Positions 22,581 to 32,574 of a stretch of DNA of 64,000 nucleotides are shown here, piece after piece. The position numbers and the translations under genes were made by a program. The notes under the pieces are model-generated. The model had not been told where the DNA came from, made no database searches, and was given only the letters and a program-made list of their open reading frames with translations. The first letter of the stretch is position 1. Each line of letters opens with the position of its first letter. Source of the stretch: Ganoderma boninense (Eukaryota > Basidiomycota > Agaricomycetes > Polyporales > Polyporaceae); the NCBI GenBank assembly GCA_002900995.3, contig CM035312.1, forward strand, positions 372,001 through 436,000, written 5' to 3'.

Positions 22581-23890
22581 ATGGAATCCCCCCTCGACAC
22601 GCGTTCTCCTCTGGGCTATCTACAGGTCCCCGACCTGCTGGCGGATTGGCCCTGGCAGCGGAAGGTCAACCCCTTGTGCGAAGAGGTCTCCGAAGAAGGC
22701 AACCTGTGGTTCCGGTCGTTCGTGCCGTTCAACCCGAAATCCCAGCACGCCTTCGAGCGGGGCATGTTCGGGCTGTGCGCGGCCCTGATGGTGCCCGACG
22801 CCCCTCGCGGTATGTGCCTGTACCATGGGTCACTGGGGCTAGCATAGTCGGCTGACAACTGTCGGGGGAGCCAGACCAGCTCCGCACTTGCGTCGACGCA
22901 CTGAACATCGCCTTCCTCGTGGACGAGTACACGGACGTCGAGCCCGCTCCTAAAGTCCGCATGATCATAGACGCTTGTGTCGACGCGCTCCATGACCCAG
23001 GCAAACCCCGGCCCGAGGGAGAAACCATCGTCGGCGAGGTGGTGAGGCAGTACGTGAATCACTTCTCTGGCCACAGGCATGTCCATGTCCTATACGAGTC
23101 TCACCAGACTACTATGTTCAGGTTCTGGGAGAGGGGGCAGAAGACCGCGACACCCCAGGGTGCAAAGCACTTTCTCACAGGCTTCATCGCGTACCTGCAG
23201 TCCGTCACGACGGAAGCGGAGGCGCGCGACAGCGGGGCCGTCCTGACCACAGATGCATACCTAGCCATCCGGCGGGACAACATCGGTGTGCGGTTTTTGT
23301 GCCCCATGGTGGAGCTGCAGCTCTCGATCCCGGACGCACTCTACGGCCACCCGCTCCTAAAGAGGATGATGGAGCTTGACTGCGACCTCGTCATTATAGA
23401 TAATGTGAGTTCGTCGCATGCCACCGGACGGCGAAGGGGTGCTCACCGCGTCATTGTCATGATTATACCGCAGGATGTGGTGTCGTACAACCGCGAGCAA
23501 GCGACGGGTGTCGGGGACTTCAACATCGTCACGACCACGGCGCACCATAACGGCCTGAGCCTCGAAGACACAGTCCGCTTCCTCGCTGAGCGAGTCGTTG
23601 AACTGGAAAAGGAATTCTGGGAGCGTCATAGGGAGTTCTGTGCCTTCCTAGACGGTGTAGGAGGCGCAGATGAGACGGCAGAGATACGGAAGTTCGTAGA
23701 CCAAATGGGGAACGTACGTCGAGCGGCGTGGTGCTGGAGCTTCGATGGTCATCGCTATTTCGGGGAACGCGGATCAGTGTACGCGAAGACGCAGGTGGTC
23801 CCGTTGATACCGAAGAGGATGCAGGATAAGAGCGCGCGGGGCAACAAAGTTGATGTTCTGCTGATGGAGGAGGAGTTAGCAAAGCTGTAG
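22581..23890 (+). CDS. Class I sesquiterpene synthase
   Basis: Four exons (22581-22809, 22875-23049, 23122-23404, 23474-23890) give 367 residues. Family hallmarks: VPDLLADWPWQRKVNP at the N-terminus, the Asp-rich motif D93-E-Y-T-D97, and the NSE triad N229-D-V-V-S233-Y-N-R-E237, followed by an HRYFGE segment with the RY pair used to sense diphosphate. These bind three Mg2+ ions and farnesyl diphosphate, which is ionised and cyclised to a sesquiterpene. The third intron falls exactly between N229 and D230 of the metal-binding triad. The second intron is 72 nt with no in-frame stop. The start may lie in an upstream exon at 22391. No P450 or other tailoring gene is beside it, so it is a stand-alone synthase; the product cannot be predicted. 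Confidence 0.92.
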
Positions 23891-24139
23891 AGTACTAAGC
23901 AGCGGCTAGGAGCTGGCATGCCAGCACTGTGCCAGTTCGGAGGTCGGGATAGCAAACGTGTATTGTTCGATATATCCGTACGTTTTTTGCATATTGGAGT
24001 CCTGCCGTGTTAAAGTGGGGGAAATCGCAGTCGTCAGAGGCACTACAATAAGTTTTCAGCGTGAACGTTAGAACTTGGTACGGCCGTCGGCGGCACCGGG
24101 CGGCACTCGGATGGCGTCGGCAAGCGCCCAGCAGGCGAT

Positions 24140-24198
24140 GACGCGTTCAAGCTCAGCCCGTTTTAGTAAGTCAGACGCCGCCGACACAGCCTCCGACG
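24140..24198 (+). repeat. Distal upstream block of family A, copy 5 (diverged)
   Basis: TGACGCGTTCAAGCTCAGCC then CGTTTTAGTAAGTCAGACGC and CGCCGACACAGCCTCCGACG. It has small insertions relative to the blocks at 15855 and 18727. Confidence 0.5.
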
Positions 24199-24864
24199 GT
24201 CGCTGGCTGCGGTGGCGCCGCCGAGTTGCGGCGACGGTCGCTTGCAAGTCCTCACAGTCCGCCCTTCAAGTAAAGCACCACTCCAATTTCCACAACACAC
24301 CAGTGGCCGCCACATTCAACTAGCCGTCTTATCATACACCCTTACCACCGCTACTTATTAGGTTCATTCAAGTTCATCTTTCAAACTCATCAACAATTCA
24401 AGTTGAACGCCCTCGGACCAGGCCACCGAAGCACGCCGCTACCGCCGTTCAATTGAATCGTGCCATGCATTAAACGCGTGGCTTTGGAGGGCACAGACTC
24501 ACATGTGTTCAGGTTTGAGGGCGGCGCGCACTAGCCCAAGGTAGAAAGTTTCGACGGTCCTTTCCATGCACCGCCGGACCTCATGGCAACAACAAGGATG
24601 GACAATCCTGGCTATTTCATAGGTTTTTCGAGTCTACGAAAGCTACATGGTGAGTCATGGCTGCCGAATTCATGCATCGTGGTGCGGCAAAGCGATTCAT
24701 GTCCTTTTTCTAGAGTATCCATGTCTCTCCCTATCTAGCAGGTGCCACGACGATATGTCCATAGCGAGGGAGGCTGTTTGCGCCCTTGCATCGGTGGGCT
24801 CTCTTTCCAGCTTCATATTGTTTCCATATCCTCTTGCCTGTCTTTATGAGGGGCGATCTTGCGA

Positions 24865-24872
24865 TATACATA
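24865..24872 (+). promoter_or_regulatory. Degenerate TATA box of family A copy 5
   Basis: TATACATA in place of TATAAATA, in the otherwise conserved context (TGGCGGAGGAGAACGG follows). The change may weaken this promoter. Confidence 0.4.
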
Positions 24873-25033
24873 TGGCGGAGGAGAACGGTCGGCCACCTCT
24901 TCACCTGCAACCTATCTCTCGGCATTACCAGGTACATCTCCACTTCCTCTCGGACTTCGTTTTCCCGCTAATCCGGAGCTATGGCATAGGTGCCACGTCT
25001 CACGACGCTTCGACCCCTGTCCCCACCACAGCT

Positions 25034-26593
25034 ATGCCCACTATTCGCTTGCCAACCCCTCGCCGCGTCCTTCTCCGTCACGAATCCCAGCTCAACAGAC
25101 ACATACTCTGGACTCAAGAATTCAGCAGGAGTGAGGGAAGTTGGTCAGCCCCAAAGGGCTACAATGCCTCCAAGGCGATATCCTCGAATCCACGATGCTG
25201 GGGTACGCCATTCGCTTCCATGCTTAGATGGGCACTCTCTCGTCCTCTCGTTCGCTACTTCATCTTTGTGACCCACCTCACTATAAGCAACTACGGCGAC
25301 ATTAGGATGCAAGACGTCCTGAAGATGCTCAACTCCATGCCGCGGCTCGAGGAGCTCGAGCTCTGCCGAGTGGACATCCTCGGCAGCACCACAGGGCCCT
25401 TCGTCCGCCCAACGCACATGCCCCGCTCGCTCAAGCGGCTCGCCATCGAGGCGTGCAACATCACGCATGGCCTCTCCGACGCCCATTACGACCTGCTCTT
25501 CCGCTTCCTCGCGCTCTTCGAGCGCATCGAGCGCCTGCGCCTCGTCGCGAGCCTGTTCCGGCTCGAGGACCTCTTCTACGAGCCCAACTTCCACCACCTG
25601 CGCCTCCCGACGATCGTGCACCTCGAGGCGGAGGGGTTCTTCGCGCACGTACTCCTGGAGTTCTGCTGCCAGGGGTACCCGGTTCGGGAGCTCGTCTCGC
25701 TCCAGCTGAGCAGGTGCTTCGCGGTGTGGGCGAACCTGTACTGGATCGCTGGGATCGTGCGCGCCGTCGCGCCCACGCTCCAGCACTTCGCGTTCCGCCC
25801 GAACCTCACTGCGAGCCTGGATGGTGTGCACGATTGGCCTGCGCTCTGCCGTGACTGTGAGTACGCTCTCCCCTCCCCGAGTCCCGCTGCGGGGATGTGC
25901 CGTACGGCGTGGCCCCCTGTGCATGTGCACCTTGATATACAGTACTGACACATGGCTGCGTTCGCCGGGGCTCTCGTCCGCAGTCACCGCGGCCGTCGCC
26001 CAGTGCACGAAGCTCAGGGAGCTCGAACTCGGCCTATACGCACACGGCCAGCCGGGGTTCGCAGGGGTCTACGACTTCGTGACGACGCTCTTCAGCCACA
26101 CCCTGGCGGCGCTAGCGCTCCCCGCGCCGCGCCTCGACCACGTCGCCTTCGTGCTCGACGTAGGGGAGGGGCTGTGGCCGGAGGACGTCCCGTGGATGGA
26201 GCTTGACGCGCTGCTGAGCCGTGTGTGCGTCAAGCACGGCTCGCCCGTGCAAGTGCGTCTCTATAGGTACGAGCCGGAGGGCGAATCGAGGGGCTTGCAG
26301 TCGAACGCCCGGGGACGGCCTCTGGCACCTCAGATAGAGTACTCGGACCCGACGTTCTGGCGGACCCGTCTGCCGATGATGTGGCACTGGATGACGGTGC
26401 GCGGTTGGGTGGCGGCTAAGCGACGTGAGTACCGCGTTGTCATTAGTCGTGTCTTTGCATGACGCGGTGCATATTGATGATGGCGCTGTGTCTGACAGTT
26501 GCGGTTGGGCAGTACGCTGCGCCGATGGGCATTGACGAGCAGCGCGTCGCGCGCATTGCTATGCCTGGACTACGGTCTCCTTTCGAACAATGA
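25034..26593 (+). CDS. Family A LRR-like protein, copy 5
   Basis: Exons 25034-25856, 25984-26424 and 26499-26593 join in phase to 452 residues. It starts MPTIRLPTPRRVLL, aligned with the other copies. It is closest to copy 2: both share ALLEFCC/VLLEFCC-GYPVRELVSL, NLTAS and DWPALCRDC in exon 1, and in exon 2 GLYAHGQPGF-GVYD, LDALLSRVCV-HGSP and MPMM/LPMM-type ends. This suggests that copies 2 and 5 form one subgroup and copies 1 and 4 another. The third exon ends MPGLRSPFEQ, a diverged version of TSRLRSLF. Leucine-rich core with LEELELCRVDILG and FERIERLRLVASL; no F-box, transmembrane or secretion signal. Function unknown. Confidence 0.85.
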
Positions 26594-27906
26594 CGCTCCC
26601 CTTTTCTATGAATATATTTGGGTCGCGGTGCATGCGAAGAGTGCCACTGTGCCGCACACTGTGCTCCACCTCTGCAACGCCGCAGAGAACCAGTGCCCCA
26701 CCAACCCGGGTTCGCAACGCAGGCGATCGTGGGGAAGGGTCACACACGGAGAGTTACCACATTCAGACCGTGACCCCGATGCGAACTTCCCTGCAGCTGA
26801 TTGCGTTGACAAGCAAGAGTAGCACGCTGATGGTAGGAGAGGACGCCCGCCGATGGTAGCCAAGGGTAGCTGGGAATACAACTACGTATAGCAGGCATTC
26901 GCAGGGTAGCATTCAGCCCGAGCTTCGCAGAGGACAGAGGCCGACATGCCATGTGGTGCGGTTGAGGTGCCATTTTGAGACTCCGAAGGGCGTTCAGTAG
27001 GTAGGCAAACAGACCATAACAATGTGGCTGCCGGCGCTCGACCAGATTGTCGACGTCGTCGTCGTCGTCCTCAGGCTCTATCCAGCGCATTTTTGAAGTT
27101 TGTCTCTTCTTTGTCAGAAACTGGCCTGTCCTTGCTGTCCCACCTCATTTCCACCTTTCCTGCCAGTGGGAAGCACCCTACTCGGGAAGGCGTTTGCGAC
27201 GGGGTGCGAGCATGGTACGTCGGATGGATCCGACACCATCTGCTCCGGGTTCTCGATGCTGACAACAGTGGCATTCGAGCATCCAGCCGACTCGGAACCA
27301 GACGCACGCTACATGAGCTGCCAGCGGCGGACACCTGTATCAGTGCAAGTAGTTACTGCCGGTCGCGCGGCGCAGTACAAATGAATGGCAATCATTGGGG
27401 ATGAGATTAAGTTACGTCGAAGAACTTTGACCAGACTTATTCATCGGAGGAAGACGCGTTCGTCAAGTTTTTCTCTGATGCCCCAGCGTCGATAGTCGAC
27501 GCATGTCAAGATACCATCAAGGCCCCTTTTGTTCCAATCTACACGCAAGATATAACTGCGACTGTGGGCCTCCTCCTTTTGCAATTGCTGCCTTTTCCCT
27601 CCCCGTCCGGATCCACTCCGACTCGACCGTTTTGCTCGTCAATAAAGGGCACCGCCCGGGCATTACGGGCAGGCACATCTTGCGTCAAGCAGATCAGGTG
27701 CAAGCTCGAAGCTATAGAGGCCGGTCTCTCTCCCCCGAATCTCCTTCTCCTGCGTCTCAACAGCTGCGGATTGTAGGCAGAGACGGCTACCCCACAGTGG
27801 CAGGTTCGGGGCAGACGAAGGGGCCGTCTTTCTCTGAGTATTTCCTCTTACCCGACACTCTCACCTTCAGTGCACCGCATCAGCGAGCCCCGACTTGTGG
27901 GCGGAG
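26594..27906. other. Intergenic stretch with a diverged direct duplicate
   Basis: About 26880-27320 is similar to 30340-30700: both contain a GGGATAGCATT/GGGTAGCATTCAG-type start, CCGAAGGGCGTT, ACAAACCATAACAA and AAACTGG-CTGT-CTT-CTGT. The block therefore lies upstream of the membrane protein gene and again downstream of its broken copy. No complete gene is seen in either. Confidence 0.45.
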
Positions 27907-28968
27907 ATGCCAATAGCCAATCCACCATCACACACTACACCAATAACCACCTTGTTCGTCACGCTTCCGGAATCCATCTTATTCACGCCTGCCGCTCCTA
28001 CTTCGACAACTTCGGGATCGACCTTGCCGACGTCTCTGCCCAGCTTCTCGTGGTCAAAGTTTCCCTCGACGATTGACACATGCACATCTGCCACACTCAG
28101 TTGGGAGTACTCGGGGCCCCAGGAGATGCTCCAGTTCCTCCTCATTTCCATTGCATCCCCCCAGACGCAGGCGGCGAGTGGCAGCAAGCGGTCCGGCAAC
28201 GGCACTAGCCTCACGGCAGATATCGATTCCGGTACTGGGTCGTGGACGTGGCCACAAGTCAGCTTCCCTACGGGCCAATACGTCGTGGTGGCATATGGGA
28301 CGGATGTCGGTGTGGCATCGTCGACGTTCACGATCATCGACGGTGCGGAAACTTCATGTCTCGCTGCTGCAACAGCGATCACGCCATCCCCCGAGACATC
28401 CGCACGGAAGACTGCTAATACTGGGGCCATCGTGGGCGGGGCAATGGCTGGGGCAGCCGTCGTCATCATCGCACTGTTGGGATACCGAGGATGGGCCCGC
28501 CGACAAAGACAACGCCTCCCCAGGTTGAGCTCCCACAAACAGACAGAAGCTACGCGCCGTGAACTCTCGTCCCCGTACGTCACTCTTGCAACTCCGGCAC
28601 CCCATTTCGCGGAAAAAGGCATGGGCGGAACCGATCCACCCAAACACATCGATTCCCCATTGTCCCCGAATCGCAGACCACTCTCCTTCCTCCTCTCCGA
28701 CCCCTACACCCAAGTACTGCCCTCTGCGTCCCATACTCCAGTACGTGGACCAAGGGCAGTGAGGTCGCTCATGGACATGGGCACCGTCGGATCGCGCTCG
28801 TCCGCCGCCCTCTCGGACACGACGTCCATGACAGGGCTGATGACCTTCTCGTCGTGTCCCCCATCATATACCACGCGCCCTTCACATCCCCCGTCGTACA
28901 CCACAGACAGAGCTCGCAGCGTCGCGAGCCCCAGCTCCGCCCGCTTCAGTTACGCGAGCTCATCGTAG
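27907..28968 (+). CDS. One-pass membrane protein with Kre9/Ig-like ectodomain
   Basis: A single open frame of 353 codons from ATG 27907. Residues 60-150 contain TCTSATLSWEYSGP and GSWTWPQVSFPTGQYVVVAY, the pattern of the Kre9/Knh1-like Ig-type domain of fungal cell-surface proteins. A transmembrane helix follows (TGAIVGGAMAGAAVVIIALL) and then a basic stop-transfer (RGWARRQRQR). The cytoplasmic tail is S/T/P-rich, with the repeated motif CPPSYTTRPSHPPSYTTDR. The N-terminal 50 residues are S/T/P-rich with no clear signal peptide, so an upstream exon may be missing or the 5' end may be damaged. The family is common in basidiomycetes and is thought to act at the cell wall or plasma membrane; the exact role is unknown. 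Confidence 0.7.
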   Translation: MPIANPPSHTTPITTLFVTLPESILFTPAAPTSTTSGSTLPTSLPSFSWSKFPSTIDTCTSATLSWEYSGPQEMLQFLLISIASPQTQAASGSKRSGNGTSLTADIDSGTGSWTWPQVSFPTGQYVVVAYGTDVGVASSTFTIIDGAETSCLAAATAITPSPETSARKTANTGAIVGGAMAGAAVVIIALLGYRGWARRQRQRLPRLSSHKQTEATRRELSSPYVTLATPAPHFAEKGMGGTDPPKHIDSPLSPNRRPLSFLLSDPYTQVLPSASHTPVRGPRAVRSLMDMGTVGSRSSAALSDTTSMTGLMTFSSCPPSYTTRPSHPPSYTTDRARSVASPSSARFSYASSS

Positions 28969-29364
28969 GACTTGGAGAGTGATGAGACGGCTCCACTGAC
29001 AGCAGGCCGCCGTCGAGGTCTCCCACAGCAGGCGCAGATGGGCAAAGGGAGGGAAGTTTGGAGTCAACTATGAAGCACGCAGGAAACTCACCTTGAGAAC
29101 TAGCGCAACAAGTCCCTCAGTCAGGGCGGACTCGGGACAGGTGAAAAGTGGGTTTTGGGAGTGGCCGGGGCAGTTCCAACCTGAGGTTGCAGTGGATTGG
29201 TCGAGGTTTTGGAGGCCCGGCTGACAGCTGGCAACGCAATAATTGACGACGTGCTCCAGCAAGTATGTATAATAGGCTTGTTATGCGGTTATCCTTGTAG
29301 ACGCCGCGGCTTGTGTACCATCCATTATACCCATTAGTTGTAATTGGCTTTTTGCAAGGTTTTT

Positions 29365-29890
29365 CCTGATGTTCTGCGTGGTCAAAGTTCCCTTCGACCC
29401 TCGATATATGCGCCTCCCCCATACATGAGTGCCAGGATTACTCGGGTCCTCGAGAGATCCTCTCGTTTCGCCTCACTCTTCCGGAAATGTTACGTCGTGC
29501 GCCTGGAGCAATTACCAGGAAAGCGCTATGAACACCACCATTCTCGCAGCGGACGTTGACGGCGCCACAGCCGCGTGGACCTGGCCCAAGGTCAACGTCA
29601 CTGCGGGCCAGTACGTGGTGGGGGCATACGGGTCTGCAGTCACATGCCGCCCTCACCCGTCCTCTCCTTGCCCAGCATCTATACACCTGCGCCGTCTTAT
29701 GTGGCCCACCCGCACTTGGGAGAGGAGCACAGCACAGTCGGAGCATCCCGACTGTCCACCTTTGTGCCGTCAGCGGCGGGGCTCATGCCAGGGAGCTTCT
29801 CCTTCTGCCCAGTGCCCGCGCCCGTACGACACGATCCCTTCGGACCTTCGGACCCCCCGTCATACTTCAGCATCTTTCGATCTTCCTGAG
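29365..29890 (+). pseudogene. Degenerate copy of the Kre9/Ig-like membrane protein
   Basis: One frame matches WSKFPSTIDTCTSATLSW...YSGPQE of the gene at 27907 (here WSKFPSTLDICASP and QDYSGPREIL) and then hits a stop. A different frame carries AAWTWPKVNVTAGQYVVGAY. The transmembrane helix and most of the tail coding region are missing; a remnant of the tail (ATCTATACACCTGCGCCGTC and the DPPSYFS-like end) follows directly. The frame change plus the deletion make a functional protein unlikely. Confidence 0.65.
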
Positions 29891-29947
29891 CGCTCCTGAA
29901 CCACGTTGAAGGAGCGGCCTCCGGGTCGGTGGCCTTCAAAAGCACCA

Positions 29948-29986
29948 GGCTCTAAGCCAGCTGTCGGCGAAAGCTGGCTTAGAGCC
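29948..29986. repeat. Perfect 15-bp inverted repeat (hairpin)
   Basis: GGCTCTAAGCCAGCT and AGCTGGCTTAGAGCC are perfect reverse complements separated by 9 nt (GTCGGCGAA). It lies about 60 bp after the broken membrane-protein copy. It could be a mobile-element end, a transcript hairpin, or a relic of a small duplication. Confidence 0.7.
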
Positions 29987-29999
29987 CTTGAGGGCCTGG

Positions 30000-31666
30000 G
30001 ACGCCCTGAGACGCTTGTTCAAGACGTCAAGGAAGGTCAGGGTTTCCATAAGGACTGGTAAAGTTGCTGGTACTGTGCGACGGACGGACTCCCATCAGGG
30101 TGCGACGACGCCTCGTTGTACCGAGCTCGTCGTAGCCAAGAAAACACCTGGCTCCCTCGACGTCGCAGGCGTGCGACATGCGCAACGCGACAACTGGAGT
30201 GGGCGGAGCGAGCTTGGAGGCCGAATCATCGCGCGATGGATAGTATAGAATGCTCACAGTATATAGATCCCTAGTGCGATTGAGGTCTTGGATTTCAAGT
30301 AGAGGTATATCTAGGAAGACAGCGACGTACAGCGGACATTAACGGGATAGCATTGAGCCTGACTCGGAGCCTTGAGAACAGAGGGCAACATGCTACGTGG
30401 CGCTTGTTGAGCATATCCGAAGGGCGTTGAGTATGGAGGTAAACAAACCATAACAAGGCGGCTGCTGGCGCTTCGGGCCATTAGCCCTAAGCCAGGTTGT
30501 CCTCCAAGTCCACTCTCCAGCAATTTTCATCTCTCAAGTTTACTTCTTCTTTGTGCGAAACTGGTCTGTTCTTACTGTGCCAACTCACTTCGGTCCTTCA
30601 AGCGGGAGCGCCCTCTTCAGGGGACATTTGCGACGTTGAGAGCGACACGCCTACGATGTCGATGGAGACAAGGGGGCGCTGTTGCATGCGAAGAGGGAAA
30701 ACATACCTGGAGGATGGGGGGTTCATGAGTATGCCGGCGATCAAGGTGAATCCATGACTGTGTTTTCGAGCACGCCAAATGCTACCGTATGAAGTCCCGC
30801 AATACTCGCGCATCGGCGCAAGCTGATAGTGACCCGTCATCGCTGAACGTCCCATCCCACTCGCCCTTCCTCTCACCCGCTAAATTTCCCCGATATCTCA
30901 ATAAACAAGGAAAAACTTCGTTGGCAAGTGCGTACCCTAATTTTTGTGCGCGTTGTGGCGACATTCTAATTCGCATGTAGGTGGCTTTGAGGGCATGCTC
31001 TAACCTTTTGTGCCCCCGCTCAGGAAAGAAAACACAATCTGACAACTGCAGGGGCGCAACTGTGTGCAAGTTCTGTATTTCTGGAACGTGCTAATCGATA
31101 TCCAACACAGTGTGGTTCCGGGATGCGGCTTGGCCGCAGGATGTAGTAAATGGGGGTAGCGTTTTTATTCTTCAGGCCATTCTGGACTCCACCGTCGCAG
31201 AAGAAAGGTGCCAGATCGTAGCGATGGGTACATAATCGCTGCGACATGCCCCGGCGCGACAATCCAGTCGAATCTCCGGAATGTCTTTGACGTCGCCCAC
31301 CTTGGTGGCGAAGACGGCGGGCTAGTGAAAGTGAAGAGAGAAAAACTGGATAACATCTTTGCGTAAGTGATTCCACCGATCTCAACCTCCTCGCATGCAT
31401 CTAAGATTATCGAGAACGACTCTACAGCTATCCCGAGAGGTTTCGGTCACCACATCTTGAGCGACTTGTGGCGGTTTGACCTCTCCTCCGTTCATAGTGG
31501 TATGTGATTCTGACTTGAGGAACGTTTCTCTATTAACCAAAGGCATTTGACAAATAAGGCGGAACAGCTATGGCAAAGTAGTACAATGGACATATATCAA
31601 CCCATCCATCCTCCCCTCACGACCGTCCCGCTCTAATCTGACAACACACGGACCACAGTTGACTCC
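30000..31666. other. Gene-free stretch
   Basis: Contains the second copy of the 26.9 kb block (30340-30700). Beyond that, only short frames with no protein-like features, no RNA gene and no clear repeat were found. Confidence 0.4.
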
Positions 31667-32574
31667 TTAACTGCCATACTGATATCCCTGTGGCTGATAC
31701 CGGATGCGAAGGCACCACTTCCCGCCGTTCCCTCCATCTGGCGGCGGAAGACTGCCTCCAGCCGCTGTCTCAGGAGGCCCGGCGTATCCGTAGTCGGCAT
31801 GCCCGTAGTGCGTCTCTCCCCTCCGCCGAGCCTTCCGCGCGGCATGCTTGTCTTGCTTTTGTGCCTTGCGGCTCTCGCCCAGACCCTCTGGCCCGACGAG
31901 CGAGACGTGCATGCAGCGGGGATGGAAATACCGCTGAAATGGGCGGGACAACGCAGTCAGGAAGCCACCGTCAATGCAGCGTAGGCTTGGAAGGACGCAC
32001 GACGTTCCAGTGGTAGACGAGCTCGCGCACGGGCTCCTCCTTCTTCGCGATCTTGCGCTTCTTGATCGCCCTCGAGATCAAGAACGCTGCCGTTCACCCG
32101 CGTCAGCGCAGGCCCCTCCTGGCACCCAGCACGCACAGCTCCGTCATGGAGCGCAACTCACCTGGGAAGAACGCGACACCGACCGCAGGCCCGACGACGT
32201 GCGCGCGCACCTTCTCGACGGTCGAGAGCGAGCCCGCCTGCTGCACGTTCTTCGTGAACAGCGCCCAGTCCTCGGGCGCGACGTCGTGCGTCGCGAACGG
32301 GTGCGGGTGCGCCGGCGCGGGGCTCGGCGGCATGTCCGACCCGAACCCGCCCGTCAGGTCCTTCTTCAGCGCATAGACGTCGATGGGCTCGAAAGGGGCG
32401 TACGAGAGGTTGCTTGGGGGGGCGCGCTCAAAGCACGCGGGCGGTGGGTCGAGCAGCGCGGCGGGGGAGCCGGACGAGGGGCCGAGGAGCTTGTCGCGCC
32501 TGGACTGCTTCGGGGAGGGGGCAGAGGCTCGCTGGACGGGCGGGCGCCGTAGTATGGGGGAGGGGCGTCCTGCA
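31667..32574 (-). CDS. Proline-rich basidiomycete hypothetical protein, copy 2 (N-terminal part out of frame)
   Basis: The conserved core is clear: LLDPPPACFERAPPSNLSYA, then APFEPIDVYALKKDLTGGFG, HPFATHDVAPEDWALFTKNV and, after an intron, AFLISRAIKKRKIAKKEEPV and YHWNV; the last exon begins RYFHPRCMHVSLV. Exons are 32574-32162, 32086-32001 and 31933-31667. The ATG at 32574 (MQDAPPPYYGARPSSEPL, a plausible N-terminus) is in a different frame from the core, and the core's frame has no upstream ATG. The frame change must lie between about 32500 and 32560. So this is either a pseudogene, an undetected intron, or a sequence error in the C-rich tract. The C-terminal tail (HYGHADYGYAGPPETAAGG) differs from copy 1. 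Confidence 0.6.

Larger units (their letters stand above)
23891..25033. other. Intergenic stretch: terpene synthase 3' region and upstream module of family A copy 5
   Basis: The duplicated family A upstream module starts near 24.07 kb (distal block 24140-24198, AACAAGGATGGACAATCCTG block near 24590, degenerate TATA at 24865). As in copy 4, the frame entering the ATG is open upstream (129 codons from 24647). Confidence 0.5.

Noticed and set aside
29448..29900. Treating the second Kre9-like copy as a functional short secreted protein
   Set aside because: The matching pieces are in different frames and the membrane helix is deleted.
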